A stretch of DNA of 64,000 nt from Posidonia oceanica. Taxonomy: Eukaryota > Streptophyta > Magnoliopsida > Alismatales > Posidoniaceae. Positions 22,462-35,749 of the stretch are shown piece after piece. Location of the stretch: positions 11,922,001 to 11,986,000 of the forward strand of contig JAZBRS010000037.1 in assembly GCA_037176725.1 (NCBI GenBank). Direction: 5' to 3'. A model generated the notes under the pieces. That model was not told where the DNA came from, ran no database searches, and worked only from the letters and a program-made list of their open reading frames with translations. The position numbers and the translations under genes were made by a program. Each line of letters starts with the position of its first letter. The first letter of the stretch is position 1.

Positions 22462-25440
22462 CCACGTAAGGATGCATACAGGCGCGGAAGAGGTCGGAGA
22501 ATGTTTATTCCCTTGAATTTCTCTAACTTCGTCAGTGCAGGTATTCTCGATCCCAACCTTAATGAAGCCACAGCATAGGCCGCACTCCACTCAGATTCCC
22601 TGCCTCCATTAGAAGAGTGGGTCACTGTCGAAGACTGGTATTCAGACGAAGAGCAGTCAGAGACAGACACTGTGCAGGCCAGCAAGGATGCCCGGCCAGA
22701 TCCCTCAGCACCTCGGTTAGTTCGTTTCTCCCTGCCTCCTACGGTTATAACAGTTCCGGCAGACGCTGCATCAGGGTTGACCGCCACTCGTCCTTACACA
22801 GCATCATCAGTTTGCCCACCAGTTGCAGCAGTAGCTCCTCAGTTAAGAGCGCATCCCCAGAAGCCGCCATCCTACCCGACCAGGACAACAATCACCTCAG
22901 CACTGCACCCCTTTCCCCGGGAGAAGAGCTCTGCCAGTTCAACAGGTCCTCCCACTTTGCCAGTGGTGTTGTTAACAACGCAAGTGGATCCTACAGCCAC
23001 ATAGCCACCTACTTTAAAGAATCAAGTCTTGTGGTGGGACCACATGGTGTCCGCGGCTACACCTACAGTGTCACCACCTACCAGAGGAGTCCTATCTCCT
23101 GGCGCGGCCATCCAACTATCGGCCCTCCCAAGCAATGGGCCAGACTATCCTCCCTACCTGCCAACACAGATAGCACCCTCGTCGTGGCAGGCACCTCAGC
23201 CCCTAATCCAATTAGCAGCCGAGGCAACCGCCCCTAGAGGGGAAAATCTCGAGCGGCAGGCGTATGAGCCGTACAATGCCTACCTTGTCGACCTCGCTCC
23301 CGACGAAGAAGGGGGAGCCGTCAAGGAGGCACAAGAGGAGGACATGCTCGAGGATTTAGAGTTATTATTTCAAGAGCTGTTGGCAGTATTTGCAGAAAAT
23401 GCCACCGAATTGGACGCCGCAAGGAAAGGAAAGGCGGTGATTACAGATCAAGTACCTGCACATCCCCCCAAGCAGCAGGACCACTCATCCATCATGGTCT
23501 TGGAGGAAATAGTGATTCCACCACCCACTAGACCATCTGAATTAATCACCTCGCAGCCAGGAGGTGGGTCTAAGTGGTTTGTACAGTGCTTGCCCCGCCC
23601 AAGTAGCACAGCAGGCAGAAGCAGTTCCACCAACCTGCCGAGAGACAGTTATTGGGTCAGAATGCCCTCCGCCAGTACATCGGGAAGTGCGGAGGAGTAT
23701 ATAGTAACAACAGCAGCAGCAGGGACAGTAGAGGCAGAAGGATCAGGATGACCAGTAGAGCCAGAGGCCTCAGAAGCTGAGCCCACACAGCGGGCATACA
23801 GAAACACGCGAGTCAGCGTGACCATCGTGAAGCACCATCAGGGCCAGGATGCTGAACAAATTTGCTCCTTCGATGTCACAAATCCAACATTTGAGAAGGA
23901 GATCCTCTCGGAACTCATAGCTTATGAGGAGGAGGATACAGGCGTAGAAGAGAATGGCGAACCTTTGCCTGAGTTTCAACCCTTCGGCGATGATCCGGAA
24001 GGACCAAACCTACACATCAAGGAGGAAGTAGAGATCATCAACATCGGCACAGCCGAGGAGATTAAGCAGGTCCGTATCAGTGCCAAATTGCCCCCCCAAG
24101 CCCGGGAAGAGTTCATTGCATTCCTCACGGAATATGTAGACGTCTTCGCTTGGAAATATGATGATATGGTCGGCTTAGATGTCGAGATAGTGTTACACAC
24201 ATTACCGCTAGACCTGAATGTAAAGCCAGTTAAGCAGAAGCTCAAGAGGTGGCGATCGCAATGGCTGTTGATGATCAAGGAGGAAATTATGAAGGAGCAT
24301 AATGTCAGCTTCCTCAAGGTCATCCTATACCTAGAATGGCTCACCAACGTCGTGCCTATACCTAAAAAAGACAGGAAAGTCTGCATGTGCATCGATTACA
24401 AAGATCTGAACAAAGCCAGCCCGAAGGACGACTTTCCTCTGCCACACATAGACGTCCTGGTGGACAATTCGGTAGGTCACAAGATGCTTTCATTCATGGA
24501 CGGCTTTTCAGGCTATAACCAGATCAGAATGGCAGAGGAGGATATAGAGAAGACATCTTTCATCACTCCATGGGGGGTCTTCTGCTACAGAGTAATGCCA
24601 TTTGGGCTGAAAAATGCTGGAGCAACTTACCAGAGAGCAATGACGACTCTGTTCCACGACCTCATGCATCAGGAGGTGGAGGTCTACGTGGACGATATGA
24701 TCGCCAAGTCTCGAGAGCCTGAAGATCATCTTGCTTGCTTGAAGAAGCTGTTCGACCGCCTTAGGTGATACAAACTCAGGCTCAATCCCAACAAGTGCGT
24801 CTTCGGTGTGTCATCAGGGAAGCTTCTTGGCTATATTGTCAGCCAGAGGGGGATTGAAGTGGATCCCAGTAAAACCCGAGCCATCATTGAAATGCCACCC
24901 CCTGCTACTGAGAAGGGGGTCCAGGGCCTACTGGGGCAACTATAGTATATCAGTCCATTTGTCGCACAGCTCACACCCATCTGCGAGCCGATCTTTAAAC
25001 TCTTGAGAAAAAATGCACAAGTCAAGTGGGGCGACGAATGCCAGGCCGTGTTTGAGAAAATCAAGCAGCTCCTAACTAAGCCCCCTGTCTTGGTTCCTCC
25101 CACACCAGGAAGACCCCTGCTGTTGTACCTCTCAACAACGCAGCATTCTATAGGTGCAGTCCTAGGCCAGCATGATGAGTTGGGTCGCAAAGAGCGCGCC
25201 ATCTACTACCTGAGCAGGAAGTTCAATGACTGCGAAGCCAGGTATACAATGATTGAGAAAACTTGCCTTTCCCTAGTCTGGGCCACGCAAAAGCTGAGGC
25301 ACTATATGATGGCCTACCCCATTCTACTCCTGTGCAGGCATGACCCAATGAAGTATTTGTTTCAGAAGCTAGCACTAGTAGGCCGATGTGTCAAGTGGCA
25401 GGTACTCCTATCTCAGTACGACATTACCTTCGTGACCTAG
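22462..25440 (+). pseudogene. pol: TE6 pol pseudogene, reverse transcriptase and first RNase H part
   Basis: This continues the gag-pro frame. A variable acidic region with the conserved word RKGKAV near 23427 leads to the reverse transcriptase. Visible motifs are CIDYKDLNKASPKDDFPLPH near 24390, a finger/palm region ending MPFGLKNAGATYQRA, and the catalytic box YVDD near 24688. The first RNase H-like domain follows, with YLS replacing the usual YTDAS. In-frame stops occur at about 22576, 23002, 23749, 24766, 24943 and 25438, so the protein is dead although the frame is otherwise kept, which points to base substitutions after insertion rather than large rearrangement. Confidence 0.9.
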
Positions 25441-25446
25441 AAGTCA

Positions 25447-27297
25447 ATGAAGGGGCAGGCCGTAGCAGATCATCTGGTCGACTTACCACTGCCTGAATAT
25501 CAGCCTTTGCAGGTGCAGTTTTCTGATGAGGACATCTTGTTTGCCTCAGAAGACACTGAGCAGAAGGATTCCGAGGATGAATTTCAGTGGCACATGTTAT
25601 TTGACGGCGCCGTCAATAAAAGAGGCAGAGGCATCGGAGCAGTCCTAGCTTCACCACAGGGAGAACTAATCCCGTTTGCCAGGAAAATGACCTTCAGCTG
25701 TAGCAACAGCAAGGCAGAGTACGAAGCCTGCATCTTAGGACTACGAGTCGCACTCAAGCATGGTGTGCGGAAACTGCATGTGCACGGTGATGCAATGTTA
25801 GTCGTCTCCCAAGTCAATGGCGACTGGAAGACCAAGGATCCCAAGCTGGTGCCATACCATGAGTACCTACTGGAACTGATTGAGCACTTCGAGGAGACTC
25901 ACTTCACCTTCATGAATAAAGCCAAGAATGCCTATGTAGACGCTCTGGCAACCCTAGTGTCCTGGCTCTCCATACCAGAAGACGATGCAGTGGACGTATC
26001 AATTACCCGCGTCGAGCAGCCTGTGCACTGCATGAGCATCGAGGAAGCAGTTATTGCAGAGGAACCTCCTTGGTACCATGACATCAAGGTCTTCCTGGAG
26101 TCTGGCAACCTCCCAATCGGCACATCAGCAGTGGACAGAAAGACTATGGCACGCTTGGCATCCAAGTATGTCCTGGGAGCAGGACATCTCTACAGAAGGT
26201 CCTATAATCAGATGCTTTTGCGCTGTGCAGACAAAAAAGAGGCTGACATGCTGATGCTTCAGGTCCATGCAGGGACATGCAGCCCGCACATGAACGGTGT
26301 GTTACTAGCCAAGAAAATTATGCTGCAAGGCTACTTCTGGTCCACGATGGAGGCAGATTGTTGCCGGTTCGTGCACAGATGCCACGATTGTCAGATACAT
26401 GGGAACTTCATCCATGCGCTGCCGCAGCAGCTCCACAGCATGGCGTCACCTTGGCCTTTCTCCACTTGGGGAATTGACGTCATTGGCACAATCCATCCTG
26501 CGGCCTCCAACGGCCATCGCTTCATCCTTGTAGCAATCGACTACTTTACCAAATGGGTGGAAGCAGCCTCATACAAGGCAGTAACGGCCGTTGTAACAGA
26601 GAAGTTCATCAGGAACAACATCATTGCCCATTACGGGGTCCCGTATGCGCTCATCTCTGATAATGGCACGAATTTCACAACCAAGAGAACGGAGGAGTGC
26701 CTGCACAGTTTCAGGATTAAGCACCACAAGTCCTCCCCTTATCGGCCACAGATGAATGGCGCAGTTGAGTCGGCCAATAAGAACTTGATAAAGATTCTCA
26801 AGAAGATGGCGGAGACTCACAAGGACTGGCATGACAAGCTCCCATACGCCTTATGGGCCTACAGAACGTCGATCTGGACCTCGACAGGAACAACTCCTTA
26901 TTCACTGGTCTATGGCATGGAGGCCGTTCTGCCAGTTGAAGTTGAGATCTTGTCCCTATGGATTCTAAAAGAGGCAGAATGGGTCGAAGACCGTTGCGCC
27001 CAATTGAACCTGATCGACGAGCGTAGATTGCAGGCAATGCACCACGCTCAATGCTATCAGAAGAGGATGGCCAGGTTCTATCAGAAGAAAGTCAGGCTTA
27101 GAAGCTTCACGCCGGGTGACTTGGTCTTGCGAGCCATTCACCTTCCAGACGGTCAAGGCAAATTCCAGCCCAACTGGCGTGGCCCTTATGTCATCAAGCA
27201 GACATTCTCTGGGGGCGCAGCAATCCTTGAGAGCATGGATCAGGTCGAGCAGTTCGAGCTAGTCAATGCCTGCTACCTCAAGAAATACTACCAGTGA
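25447..27297 (+). pseudogene. pol: TE6 pol remnant: second RNase H and integrase, 616 codons still open
   Basis: This is the 3' part of pol with no stop. The archaeal-type RNase H of Tat elements shows LFDGAVN, SKAEYEA, HGDAMLV and NAYVDALA (about residues 50-175), giving the acidic active-site residues. The integrase has a zinc-binding region (QVHAGTCSPH ... CHDCQIHG), then the catalytic core with D in WGIDVIG, D in SDNGTNF and E in GAVESANK, the last two 35 residues apart. A C-terminal domain follows, with PGDLVLR and the NWRGPYV word, ending in YLKKYYQ. It is separated from the upstream frame only by stops, so it is a fragment of a decayed polyprotein, not an independent gene. Confidence 0.9.
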
Positions 27298-28764
27298 TCT
27301 GGAACTGTATCCTTGCCTTGCAGAATCCCCTTTCCCTTTGCATTCCATGCATACATGACCGTCCTGCCATCATACACTCGCATTTGCACTCTTTTATTTG
27401 TTTTACATGCCGCTCGGCCAATCATAAACAGCATCTACACATCATCATCATGCGTTATCATCTTAGTCTGATGAGGAAAATCGGAAAAGCTTGCCTGCTT
27501 GAGTAGGGATCCAACCTCGCTTCATCTGGTCCTACCTAGATGTCTTAGCCAGTAAGGGAGCCACCTTCAATGTGAGAATGGACGAAATGTTCAAACCTCC
27601 TAGGACCCCCACCTCAAGAGGGAGACAAAATGCTAGGGCGAGAGTGAGAGTGTGAGCCATACAAAATTTATCTATCTGCCTGCCAGGGCACAAAAGAAAT
27701 AAGAAGACAGAAGGCGAAGATAGAAGTTAGCCCTAGAGTTAGAGGCGAGCAGAGTAGCCTTGTTCCCTCAGCCAACCTTGGAGAGGAGTCGAAGCCCATG
27801 CCTGGGAAGCACATTTCCCTAGGGACTAGCCACCCCTTTTAGCAGTAACAACTCCTGAATACCAGACCAGGCATCCATTACCTCCAAGTCAGGGATAGGG
27901 TGAGTTTGCTCGTCTATGTGGGAGAAAAATAAAGGAGCTAAAAGAGAAGGTGTAGGCCCTAGAGGGTTTGGCATGAAGCCCATTCTCATCTCACCACCAA
28001 AGAAACACACCTTCACCCTTCCCCGAGTGCCACAAACAGCTGAGAGTCTAGGTAGGGGCAGATGATGTCTGAGACCATTCCCTTCTCCATAGCAGGCATT
28101 GAAAGCTTTCCATGTACTGAGGACGCCAATATATTCACATTGAGCATGCATCCATTTGGCATCCCTCTTGCTGGATACTGCAAGGTTCCAGCTCGATTTC
28201 GAGTCAGGGCACGCCGTTGCTCGCTACAGAGATCATTGGGCCAGTATGACTAGGGACAAGACATTCCCAAGCTGGGCATGCATCGCCGATCCAGTCAGAG
28301 GCTGCCAAACAACAAACCAGTATCAAGGGATGCACCGAGTTCAAGCTGGACTTTGCTAGTGGATCACCATTGCAGAATCTTTGGCAGGAGGTAGAGCGGA
28401 CTTGCCCATCAGCTTGAAGGTCACAGACACAGTCAGGAGGCTATGCCTAGCCCCCTTACACCACTTAGAGAGGGGGGAGAAGGCATTGATAGTGGCCTGC
28501 CAGGCCGTCCCCGCGTGTGGATCCCGTGCGCAGCTCTTGCGTCCCATTACCACGTTTTTAACAGGGTCTTGGCTGCAGAGCAGTTGCTAAGGGATTGGTT
28601 GCCTTTTGCCTACAAAACCAGGGAGAACCCAAGTGCCACAAACAAGAATCAATGTGGAGCATGCACAACATCATGATAGTCTTCATATTCATTGAAATTC
28701 AGTTACAAGCATTGGATCCAACCCGCACAAGCTGCTGGGTTGATCAACATGTTACACCTTGCTT
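27298..28764 (+). mobile_element. TE6 spacer between pol and antisense gene 2
   Basis: No gene is seen. Two stretches are shared with TE8: 27470-27640 with 59770-59930 (GATGTCTT and GAGGGAGCCACC words) and 27940-28130 with 60360-60530 (GAGGGTTTGGCATG-like, then CCGAGTGCCAC). A CCCGCGTG module lies at 28500-28560, just beyond the 3' end of the antisense gene. Confidence 0.6.
28497..28570 (+). repeat. CCCGCGTG module at the 3' side of antisense gene 2
   Basis: TCCCCGCGTGTGG, ATCCCGTGCGCAG and CTCTTGCGTCCC form three spaced degenerate units, followed by GTTTTTAACAGGG. This is the same layout as the modules in the TE6 LTR. Confidence 0.5.
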
Positions 28765-30222
28765 TCATTCATCTAAGCTGGATCGCCCCCGCTTGGAGCT
28801 CCCAGCACCACTAAACAGGGGACTACTGGGGGGAACCTCACAGATGGACCATGTTGCTTGCACCTCAGTGATGTATCCAGTAGTACAGTCCAAGCCAGGC
28901 ACCGCAGCTATGTTAGTAGATCTTATTCCGCCTCTCGTAAGCCGGGCTAGCTCCTCCGTCATCACTGAAGAATTGAGTGGATAAGACCGAAATCTCTCAG
29001 GCATGTGACCTTCAATGAAGGCATCCTGGCGAAGGCCGAACTGCCGCAATACCTGGATGGGATGGAACTCAACGCCCCCAGTGAACCCCGGCAGGATGAC
29101 CAACCGTGCGCTGTTCCCATTAAGGAACACGGTAAATGGATCCACTGCGGTAGGGAGAATCCACCAGACCACGGTGTCCCCGGTCAACCCCTCTAGCTTC
29201 TCATACTCCTCCCGGACGCTCCCTATGGCCCGGGCATGCCCGGAGCGGCAGTAGCCTTCAAAGACAGGACGCTGAGGGCAGATAGCCATTGCCCCCATAT
29301 GGCAGGCCAGCCAGACCTGAAAAAGAGAAATTAGTAGAGTTAGTAGAGCAGAAATAGACCAGGCTATCTGAACAGTTATAATGAGCAGTTTACCTGGACC
29401 ATGGCCGCACACTTGTGGAAGTGACGACAGCAGTGTGAGACCCTGTCCAGCCCACAGAAGGTTTCTGCTAGAATCACCGGCGCCAGATCTATTTGCCGGG
29501 TTACCATAGCCAAAGCTATCTTAGCCACCTCAACAGCAACAGCAAGCTGGCCGTGGCCGGAAATCAGCTCACCAAGGAAGCGGGTGACGAACCCCCTGAG
29601 CCACAACTCGTCACCCAAGGTGGCACGCCTCGGGATTGTCTGCTCGAAATATTCTAGGCGGATCCTAGGCGTCGGCCCGTCAGTACGGATCAACCTTCCC
29701 GCACACTCCCCTGGAGTGAGGCCTGTCAGCTAGCGTAGGACAGACGCATAGCCCTCCCGTCTCATAAACATAGCAGGCCCAGCCAGTGGCGACAGGCCGC
29801 AGATCCGGCACACCTCCTCCAGGGTGGGCGTCATTTCCACGGAGCCAAAGCGGAAAATGTGGAACAAGGGTTTCCAGAACCTCGCCGCAGCACAAAGGAG
29901 ATGGCGACTGACTTCCACCACGGCAATATCCAGTGTCCGGGAGGAAATGCCCCACAGCCGCAGCATCTCCCGATCATCGGCAGTAAGACTTCGGATCCAT
30001 GTCCGTAGTGCCTCTGAGCAGGGAACCAGGGTGACCAAAGTGGGAAAAGCCTACACAGAAACAAATGCAAAGATCAGAATAGAGCTCAGTAAATCAAGAG
30101 GAACGAAAATGGGAGGGCTGGATAGCAGCCTCGTCAAGCCGACAGGAGCCCCGACCATGGGAACCTAGGGTATGATGGGCCAACCATGGAAATCAAAGAG
30201 AAAGCAAGAGAAACCCACCATT
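28765..30222 (-). pseudogene. Antisense gene 2 of TE6: PMD-like protein gene with introns
   Basis: It encodes a protein of the plant mobile domain type (PMD, or the related DUF7745-like group), recognised from RHLLCAAARFWKP followed by a FRFG...TPTLEEV..ICG word. It matches the TE8 protein at 60908-62110 along its whole length, about two thirds identical by eye. Inferred exons on the minus strand: ATG alone at 30222-30220, then 30050-29394, then 29316-28765. The 77-bp intron (29393-29317) has GT...CAG ends and falls exactly where TE8 reads on without a gap. The 169-bp first intron (30219-30051) has GT...TAG ends and is less certain. One nonsense codon, TAG at 29732-29730, replaces a glutamine of TE8, so the copy is probably dead. 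Function is unknown; PMD proteins of the host act in gene and transposon silencing. Confidence 0.75.
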
Positions 30223-30671
30223 TTGGAGAAGAATGGGAGAAGGAGAGGTCTCAGGGTTCGTGGGAGGCGTCTGGCACCTCCACGTGTTGTGGGGGGCATA
30301 TAAACAGGTGCCCTAGATAAACAAGTCATGTGACACTTGGGCAGGCCACCTGGTCCCGCGTCGCGGTCCCGCGTGGGACTCTCGTGCTTTTTACAGTAAA
30401 ATTTCTGGCTGTGACTTAAGTTAACTTAAGTCGCTTGCAACCTGTGGAACGCCCAGAAAAATGCAAAAGAGGCCACTTGCTGGGTCATGTAGGCACATAC
30501 ATACAACACAAGCACAAATACACACATTTTGTCATCCAAAGGGCCCTCCGGGCAATTCCTTTTGCATTCCATATCCAACTCAGTTTACAGCAATAGGAGT
30601 ACAAACAGAGAATACAGCATAAAGGAAACAATAGAATGCAAACAAGCCCAGCAAACAAAATTCCATGACTG
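30223..30671 (-). promoter_or_regulatory. Upstream region of antisense gene 2
   Basis: Contains a G-box CACGTG at 30281-30286 and a CCCGCGTG module at 30348-30425 (two CCCGCGT words, then a TTTTTACAGT tail). A TATA-like ATATAAA at 30298 reads on the plus strand, so it fits the gene poorly. The last 5 bp (30667-30671) are the left target duplication of TE7. Confidence 0.35.
30667..30671 (+). repeat. Left target-site duplication of TE7
   Basis: GACTG directly before the LTR start. Confidence 0.9.
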
Positions 30672-32580
30672 TGTTGACACCCCATCTTGGCAGGCTTGGA
30701 CCCTTGGAGCCCTCTTGGTGATTGCTGGATCAAACCCCAACCAAACCCTAGCCCTAATCCTCCTCTTTACCCCTCAAAAATAGCCTGTTTTGACCTAAAC
30801 CTTTACCCCCCTTCCCAACCTCAAAACCTAACCAAAATCCATAGGGAAACCCACCAACATCCACTCAACAAACCTACCCAAAGACCTAGGAATTTCCAAA
30901 CCTAACCCATTCCCAAAAACCCTAGAAAACTTAGGTAAAACTATCCTTTTTCTACACCTTGAAACCCCTCCAAAACCTCTTTAGAATCAAACCAAAACTT
31001 CAAGACCAACACTAGAGACCTTAGGCTGCCCACTCACCAATTCTCACCCCATCCCAAGACCTTTAAGACCCTCTTTCACTCAAATTATCCTTTCCTCTCT
31101 CTGGGATTATCATTTTCTCTCTCCTCTCTCTCTCCTGATTATCATCTCTCTTTTCATCCCTTTCTAATCCTTTTTCTGGTCTGGCTGTGGGCCCCCTCTG
31201 TGCTTCTATCCTTCCTCTATCTTATCCCTATCTTTACCCCATTTTTAACACTTTTTCTGAATTTTTAAAAATCGTTTTCCTCCAACCTATCTTTTTTCCT
31301 TTTATCTCCCTCCTTTTTCCATTTCTTTCCTCCTTCTCTTTTCTTTTTCTCCCTTTTGCAAAAATCCACAAAAACCCATAAAAATCTGCAAAACCTCAAA
31401 ACATAAAACAACAAATCAGTACCCTAAGAAAAACAATTAAAAAAAATATATTAAACAAGCCATTAACAACCTAAACTTAACTCAAACAAGCTAAAAAGAA
31501 AACTAAACATGCAAACAAAAAATGCAAAACAAATCAAAAGAAAACACTGAAAAATCAAGGAAAAAGCTAAAATAAAATCAAAACCCACCGAAGGTAAAAA
31601 CCCATCAGAAGAATTAAAAAGCAAACCCAAAAAGAAGAATTAAAAAATCAAACACTAAAACAAGTAATTAAAGAAAGCAAAAGACTTAACTTAATAAACA
31701 TAGGAAAAACAATTTAAAAACTTAATTAAAAAAGAAAGGAAAAACACATCTGAAAAGCCTAAAAAACACCCTATCAAACCAGAAAAATCCAACTAAAAAC
31801 TCCAAGAAAAATCAATAAATAAAAATCAAAACATAACTTAAAAGACTTAAAAGAAAGAAACCCTAAGAAGACTACAACTTTAAAATCTAAAACCAACCCT
31901 AAATTAATACAAAATAAATCCTAAAAAATCCTAATCAATATTCTGAATGTCCAACAAGGGAAACACAATTTTCAAAACAATTTAAAAAAGGGTTCAACAA
32001 ACATTTAATCAAGAGAAAAGTAATCAAAAGCAAAACCAAAACCCTAAAACCCTAATCAAGCCCAAAACACATTAATCAACTCAAAATGACCATTAAAAAT
32101 CTTAATCAAAATCCTAATCTAAAGCACAACTCTTCTGATATTTTCACTTATTTTTAGTTTATTTTTACCTACTTTATTTCCCCATTCTACCCTCTCTTTA
32201 TTCCTTCCTTCTTTCTTTCTTTCTTTCTTTCTTTCCTTACTGGGCTCAATCCGGCCCGTTTCTTCTTTTTTTTCTTTTTTTCCTTCTTTTTTCTCAGCCC
32301 GCAGCAGTCCGGCCCGCTTCCCTCTCCTCTTTCTTCTTCCTCTCCTCCTCTGTGTTCTTCTCCACCAGTTCCCTTCCCGCGAGCTGCTGCCTACAGCATT
32401 CCCTCCTTCATTTAAATTCGAACCATCCATCCCGTCGTCTACAGCAGCTCGCCGCTCCTCCTTCATCTCAGCGCCTTTTCCGGAGGCTTTGAATGCCGGT
32501 CGACTCGCCGACATCCATCGCGTCTGCTGCAGTGACGCCGATGAGTTTGAATTCAGCAGCGCGCCAGCAGCAGCTCCGGA

Positions 32581-32587
32581 TATAAGT
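32581..32587 (+). promoter_or_regulatory. Putative TATA box of TE7 LTR
   Basis: TATAAGT at the edge of the GC-rich zone. A donor-like GAGGTAAAC follows near 33557. Confidence 0.4.
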
Positions 32588-34019
32588 CCCCGTTCCTTCC
32601 TTCAAAGAAGGTCGACCTTCAGTTGGCAGTGAGAAGAGGGCAAGAAAGGCAATCAGAGAGAACAAGGAGAGAGCGAACCAGTGCGAGAGCAATCAGACCA
32701 GAATCCGGATTTTCCTTCCACCTGTGCTGCCTCCCTTCTCCTGGGCATTTCATCCAATTCCCGAGTGAAGAGAGAGCAAGAGAGAGTGTTTGAGAGCCAC
32801 CTTTGCATCTCGGAGAGGAGTCTCCACTTCAGACCGATCCCCGCACCCAATTCTCCCCTTCTCTTCTCTGAAAAATTCAGCAAGTGTCCTTCTTTCTTTT
32901 CCAATCCCCCAGCACCACTTCAGACCCCCATCTTTCCCCCATTTACTCCCCCAACTTCACCCAACACACAGCCAGTTTCCTTCACCATCTCCCGGCCATT
33001 CCACCCGCTGAAACCACCTCTGATCACCCGACACTCCCACAGCAACCCAACTCCGACCCCCTCAGCAATTTCCTCCACTCCAGTCCACCATTGCCTCCCA
33101 AAATCCACCTAGATAATCCCCAAACCTTCTCCTTTCCAAAGCCTCCGGCCTCGAACCCAACCGCTCACCACAGACCAAGAATTCCACAACAAACACCTCA
33201 GCCTCCCACAGACCAAAATTCGACCCAATTCCCAAACCTCTTCCACGCCTTCCAGAACCCCTCTCCAAGCATCCAGCGTCGCTCGCCAGACTCCCAGCAA
33301 CCTCCCGGAGGGCTCCATCCGAGCCGACGAGCAGCAGACACCTCCCCCGGCCTCCGGCTGTCACCTGTGAACCCAAATCAGCCGAATCACCACCCGAGCT
33401 GCGAAGCTTCCGTCTGACCATCTGGGAAGCACCGGAGGGACGTTCAGAAGTCGCTCCAACCTTCGCGAGTGACGGACGACGCCCGCTGCGACCGGACGAT
33501 CTCCGCCGACCGGCTCTGGAACCGCTGACGTCGGGGGGACGACTCAGACACGGAAAGAGGTAAACTTTGTTTCCATTAGCTTCCTCTTCTTCTTCTCTCG
33601 CTTCCCTGCCCTCTAGAATAGACTTTCCGGCCTTCCTGCTCCGAGTCAAGCTCCGGTCAGACCCTTCTTCTCCGGCGACGTTCTCCGGACATCACGACGC
33701 TCCAGCCAGCGGAACCCGACCCCGGCGATCCCCGGAGCTCCGCACAGACGGCAGGAGGCTCCTCCGGTCTTCAGAACGCAGCTCCGCTGCGTCGAGTGGC
33801 CGGACCGAGTTCCAGAAGTCCTGCAGACCTCCGGTGGGCATTCCGGCGCGTTCCAGGCATCGTCGCCCCTCGCCGATCGTCGCCCTGCCTCCGTCGGCCC
33901 CAGGAGCAGCACCTCCGCCGGTCTGCGCGTCTCCAAGCTCCCTGTGCCGGCGTTCATGGGCGCTGGCAGCTTGCTGCTACAGTGCCCATGTCGCCGGAGT
34001 TGTTACTGTGTGTTTATTT

Positions 34020-34960
34020 TATTCTAGCTAAAGTTTTTAAGTAAATATTGCATATCTGTCCTAAGTTTTTTTCATTTTTACATTCCAGTCCTTATTTCAT
34101 TTATTCTGCTTGGTTTTTAATTAAATACTTTGCTAAATTGCATGATCTGTTTATGTTTTTCAGTATTTGCAATGTGGTCCATTTACTGTGCTGTGCTGTT
34201 ATAATATTTTGCATTTTAGCCCCTCTGTTTTCGTATTTTGCATGTAAGTCCTGCACTAAATCATTTTATTTAAATGCATCATCTTTACCATACTGCATTG
34301 CATCCTAGCCCCCTGCATGTTTTTATTTTTGCATTTAAGTCCCATGCACTGTAGAACTTAGGATTTATTTTTTATTTTTGCATACTGCATTGCATATTTG
34401 CCCCTCTGCTTTATCATTTTTGCATTTAGGTCCATTTTAAATGGACAGTAACTGTGCTGCATGCATTTTAACTTATTGTATTGCATTTTTAACCCCATAT
34501 TTTCCAAAAATTGCATTGCAGTCCTGTCATTTGATTTTCAGAGCATGTTTTCTATACTAAATTGCATTATCAGCCCCTGCATGATTTCAAAATCATACCT
34601 AGGTCCTTGCATGTTTTAAAAAATCATGTGAAAAGACCATTTTGCCCCTAGGTTGCATCTTAGCTCCTATACCTACCAAATTGCATACAGACCTTCCACT
34701 AGCATTCCCAGACTCCCCAGGACCTTGTTTTCTGGAAAATTTGCATTTTAGACCCTAGTTTTTTCAAAATTGCACTCTGACCTCTTTTGGTTTCAAAACC
34801 TCTTTCAAAGCATACCCTCTTTTCAAAACACCTTTCTGAGCCTAGTTTTTTTTGCAAAATGGACCTCTGTCCTCCCCTGTTTTCAAAACCCCTTCCTGTG
34901 GACCCCTGTTTTCTGGAAAACTTGCATCTTTAGACCCTTTCTTTTTCAAAATGCTTCCTG
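34020..34960 (+). repeat. Degenerate TTGCAT...AGYCCC periodic zone in TE7
   Basis: About 25 loose copies of a 30- to 45-bp pattern in which GCATTTTAG or GCATTTAAG is followed by CCCCTG or TCCTGCA. A matching zone is in the TE8 LTR (46790-47540), and a related one in TE6 (40590-41640). Confidence 0.6.
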
Positions 34961-35749
34961 AACTCCTGGTTTTTCTCAAGTTACTTCTCTTTGCTTTTTC
35001 TTACTTTTGCATGCATCCTGCATTCATCTAGTCCTGCATATCAGCATCTTCTTGCACACACTAAGCACTTCTAGCTCCCCTTCACCTGGGAGGACCCTTT
35101 GCACACCCCTAGGACCCCCCTGAACACCTAGATCTGTTCTTCTCCCCTGTTCTGGCCCTTCTGCCTTGGAGCTGCGATATCTTCCAATCCGGCCGTTGGA
35201 TCTTCTCAAGTAAGCTGCCCAGGCGACCGCAGTGAAGCGCTCTTCAGCATGGACCAGACAGATTTCAGATCAGGCTCCCGGATTTCCAGGTATGTCCTCC
35301 TGCACCCCTGCATTGCATTCATTTGCATGCCATTTGCACAGTTTTCCTTGTTTTCGCTTTCTGTCTCTTCGAGCATGTAGAATAGGACTTCCCCTTTCTG
35401 CTTGTCTATTCAAATCCCCATTTCGCGTACTCCTGTGTGTTTTGTGTTGAGTTTTCCTTGGATTTGCCACTTAATGTGACTTTCTTCTCCCTTTTCCACG
35501 ATCCGATCGCATCGCGAGCTTTGGGCAGCATGCGAGACACACCGTGGAACGGTTTAGTGGGAAACAGTCGCTAAGAGGTGGTAATCCCTCCGTTTGCACA
35601 CTCTCCCCTCTGTAGGTCTTCACACCTACTCTGAGTGGTCCTGAACGACGTCTGTTCTTACACACGCGTTGTTTTGACTCCCCTTTGACCTTTTCTAATC
35701 ACTTTCTGCATTCTTGCATTCTCATGGCTTTTTCCGAGGTTTTGCTTCG

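Noticed and set aside
25447..27297. Independent integrase gene
   Set aside because: It is in frame with the upstream pol remnant and separated only by point stops; it is the tail of a dead polyprotein.
30296..30308. TATA box for antisense gene 2
   Set aside because: The canonical ATATAAA reads on the plus strand, away from the gene; the minus-strand reading is weak.
32119..33649. Several open frames in the GC-rich part of the TE7 LTR
   Set aside because: Low-complexity Pro/Ser/Arg translations on both strands, none shared with the TE8 LTR.
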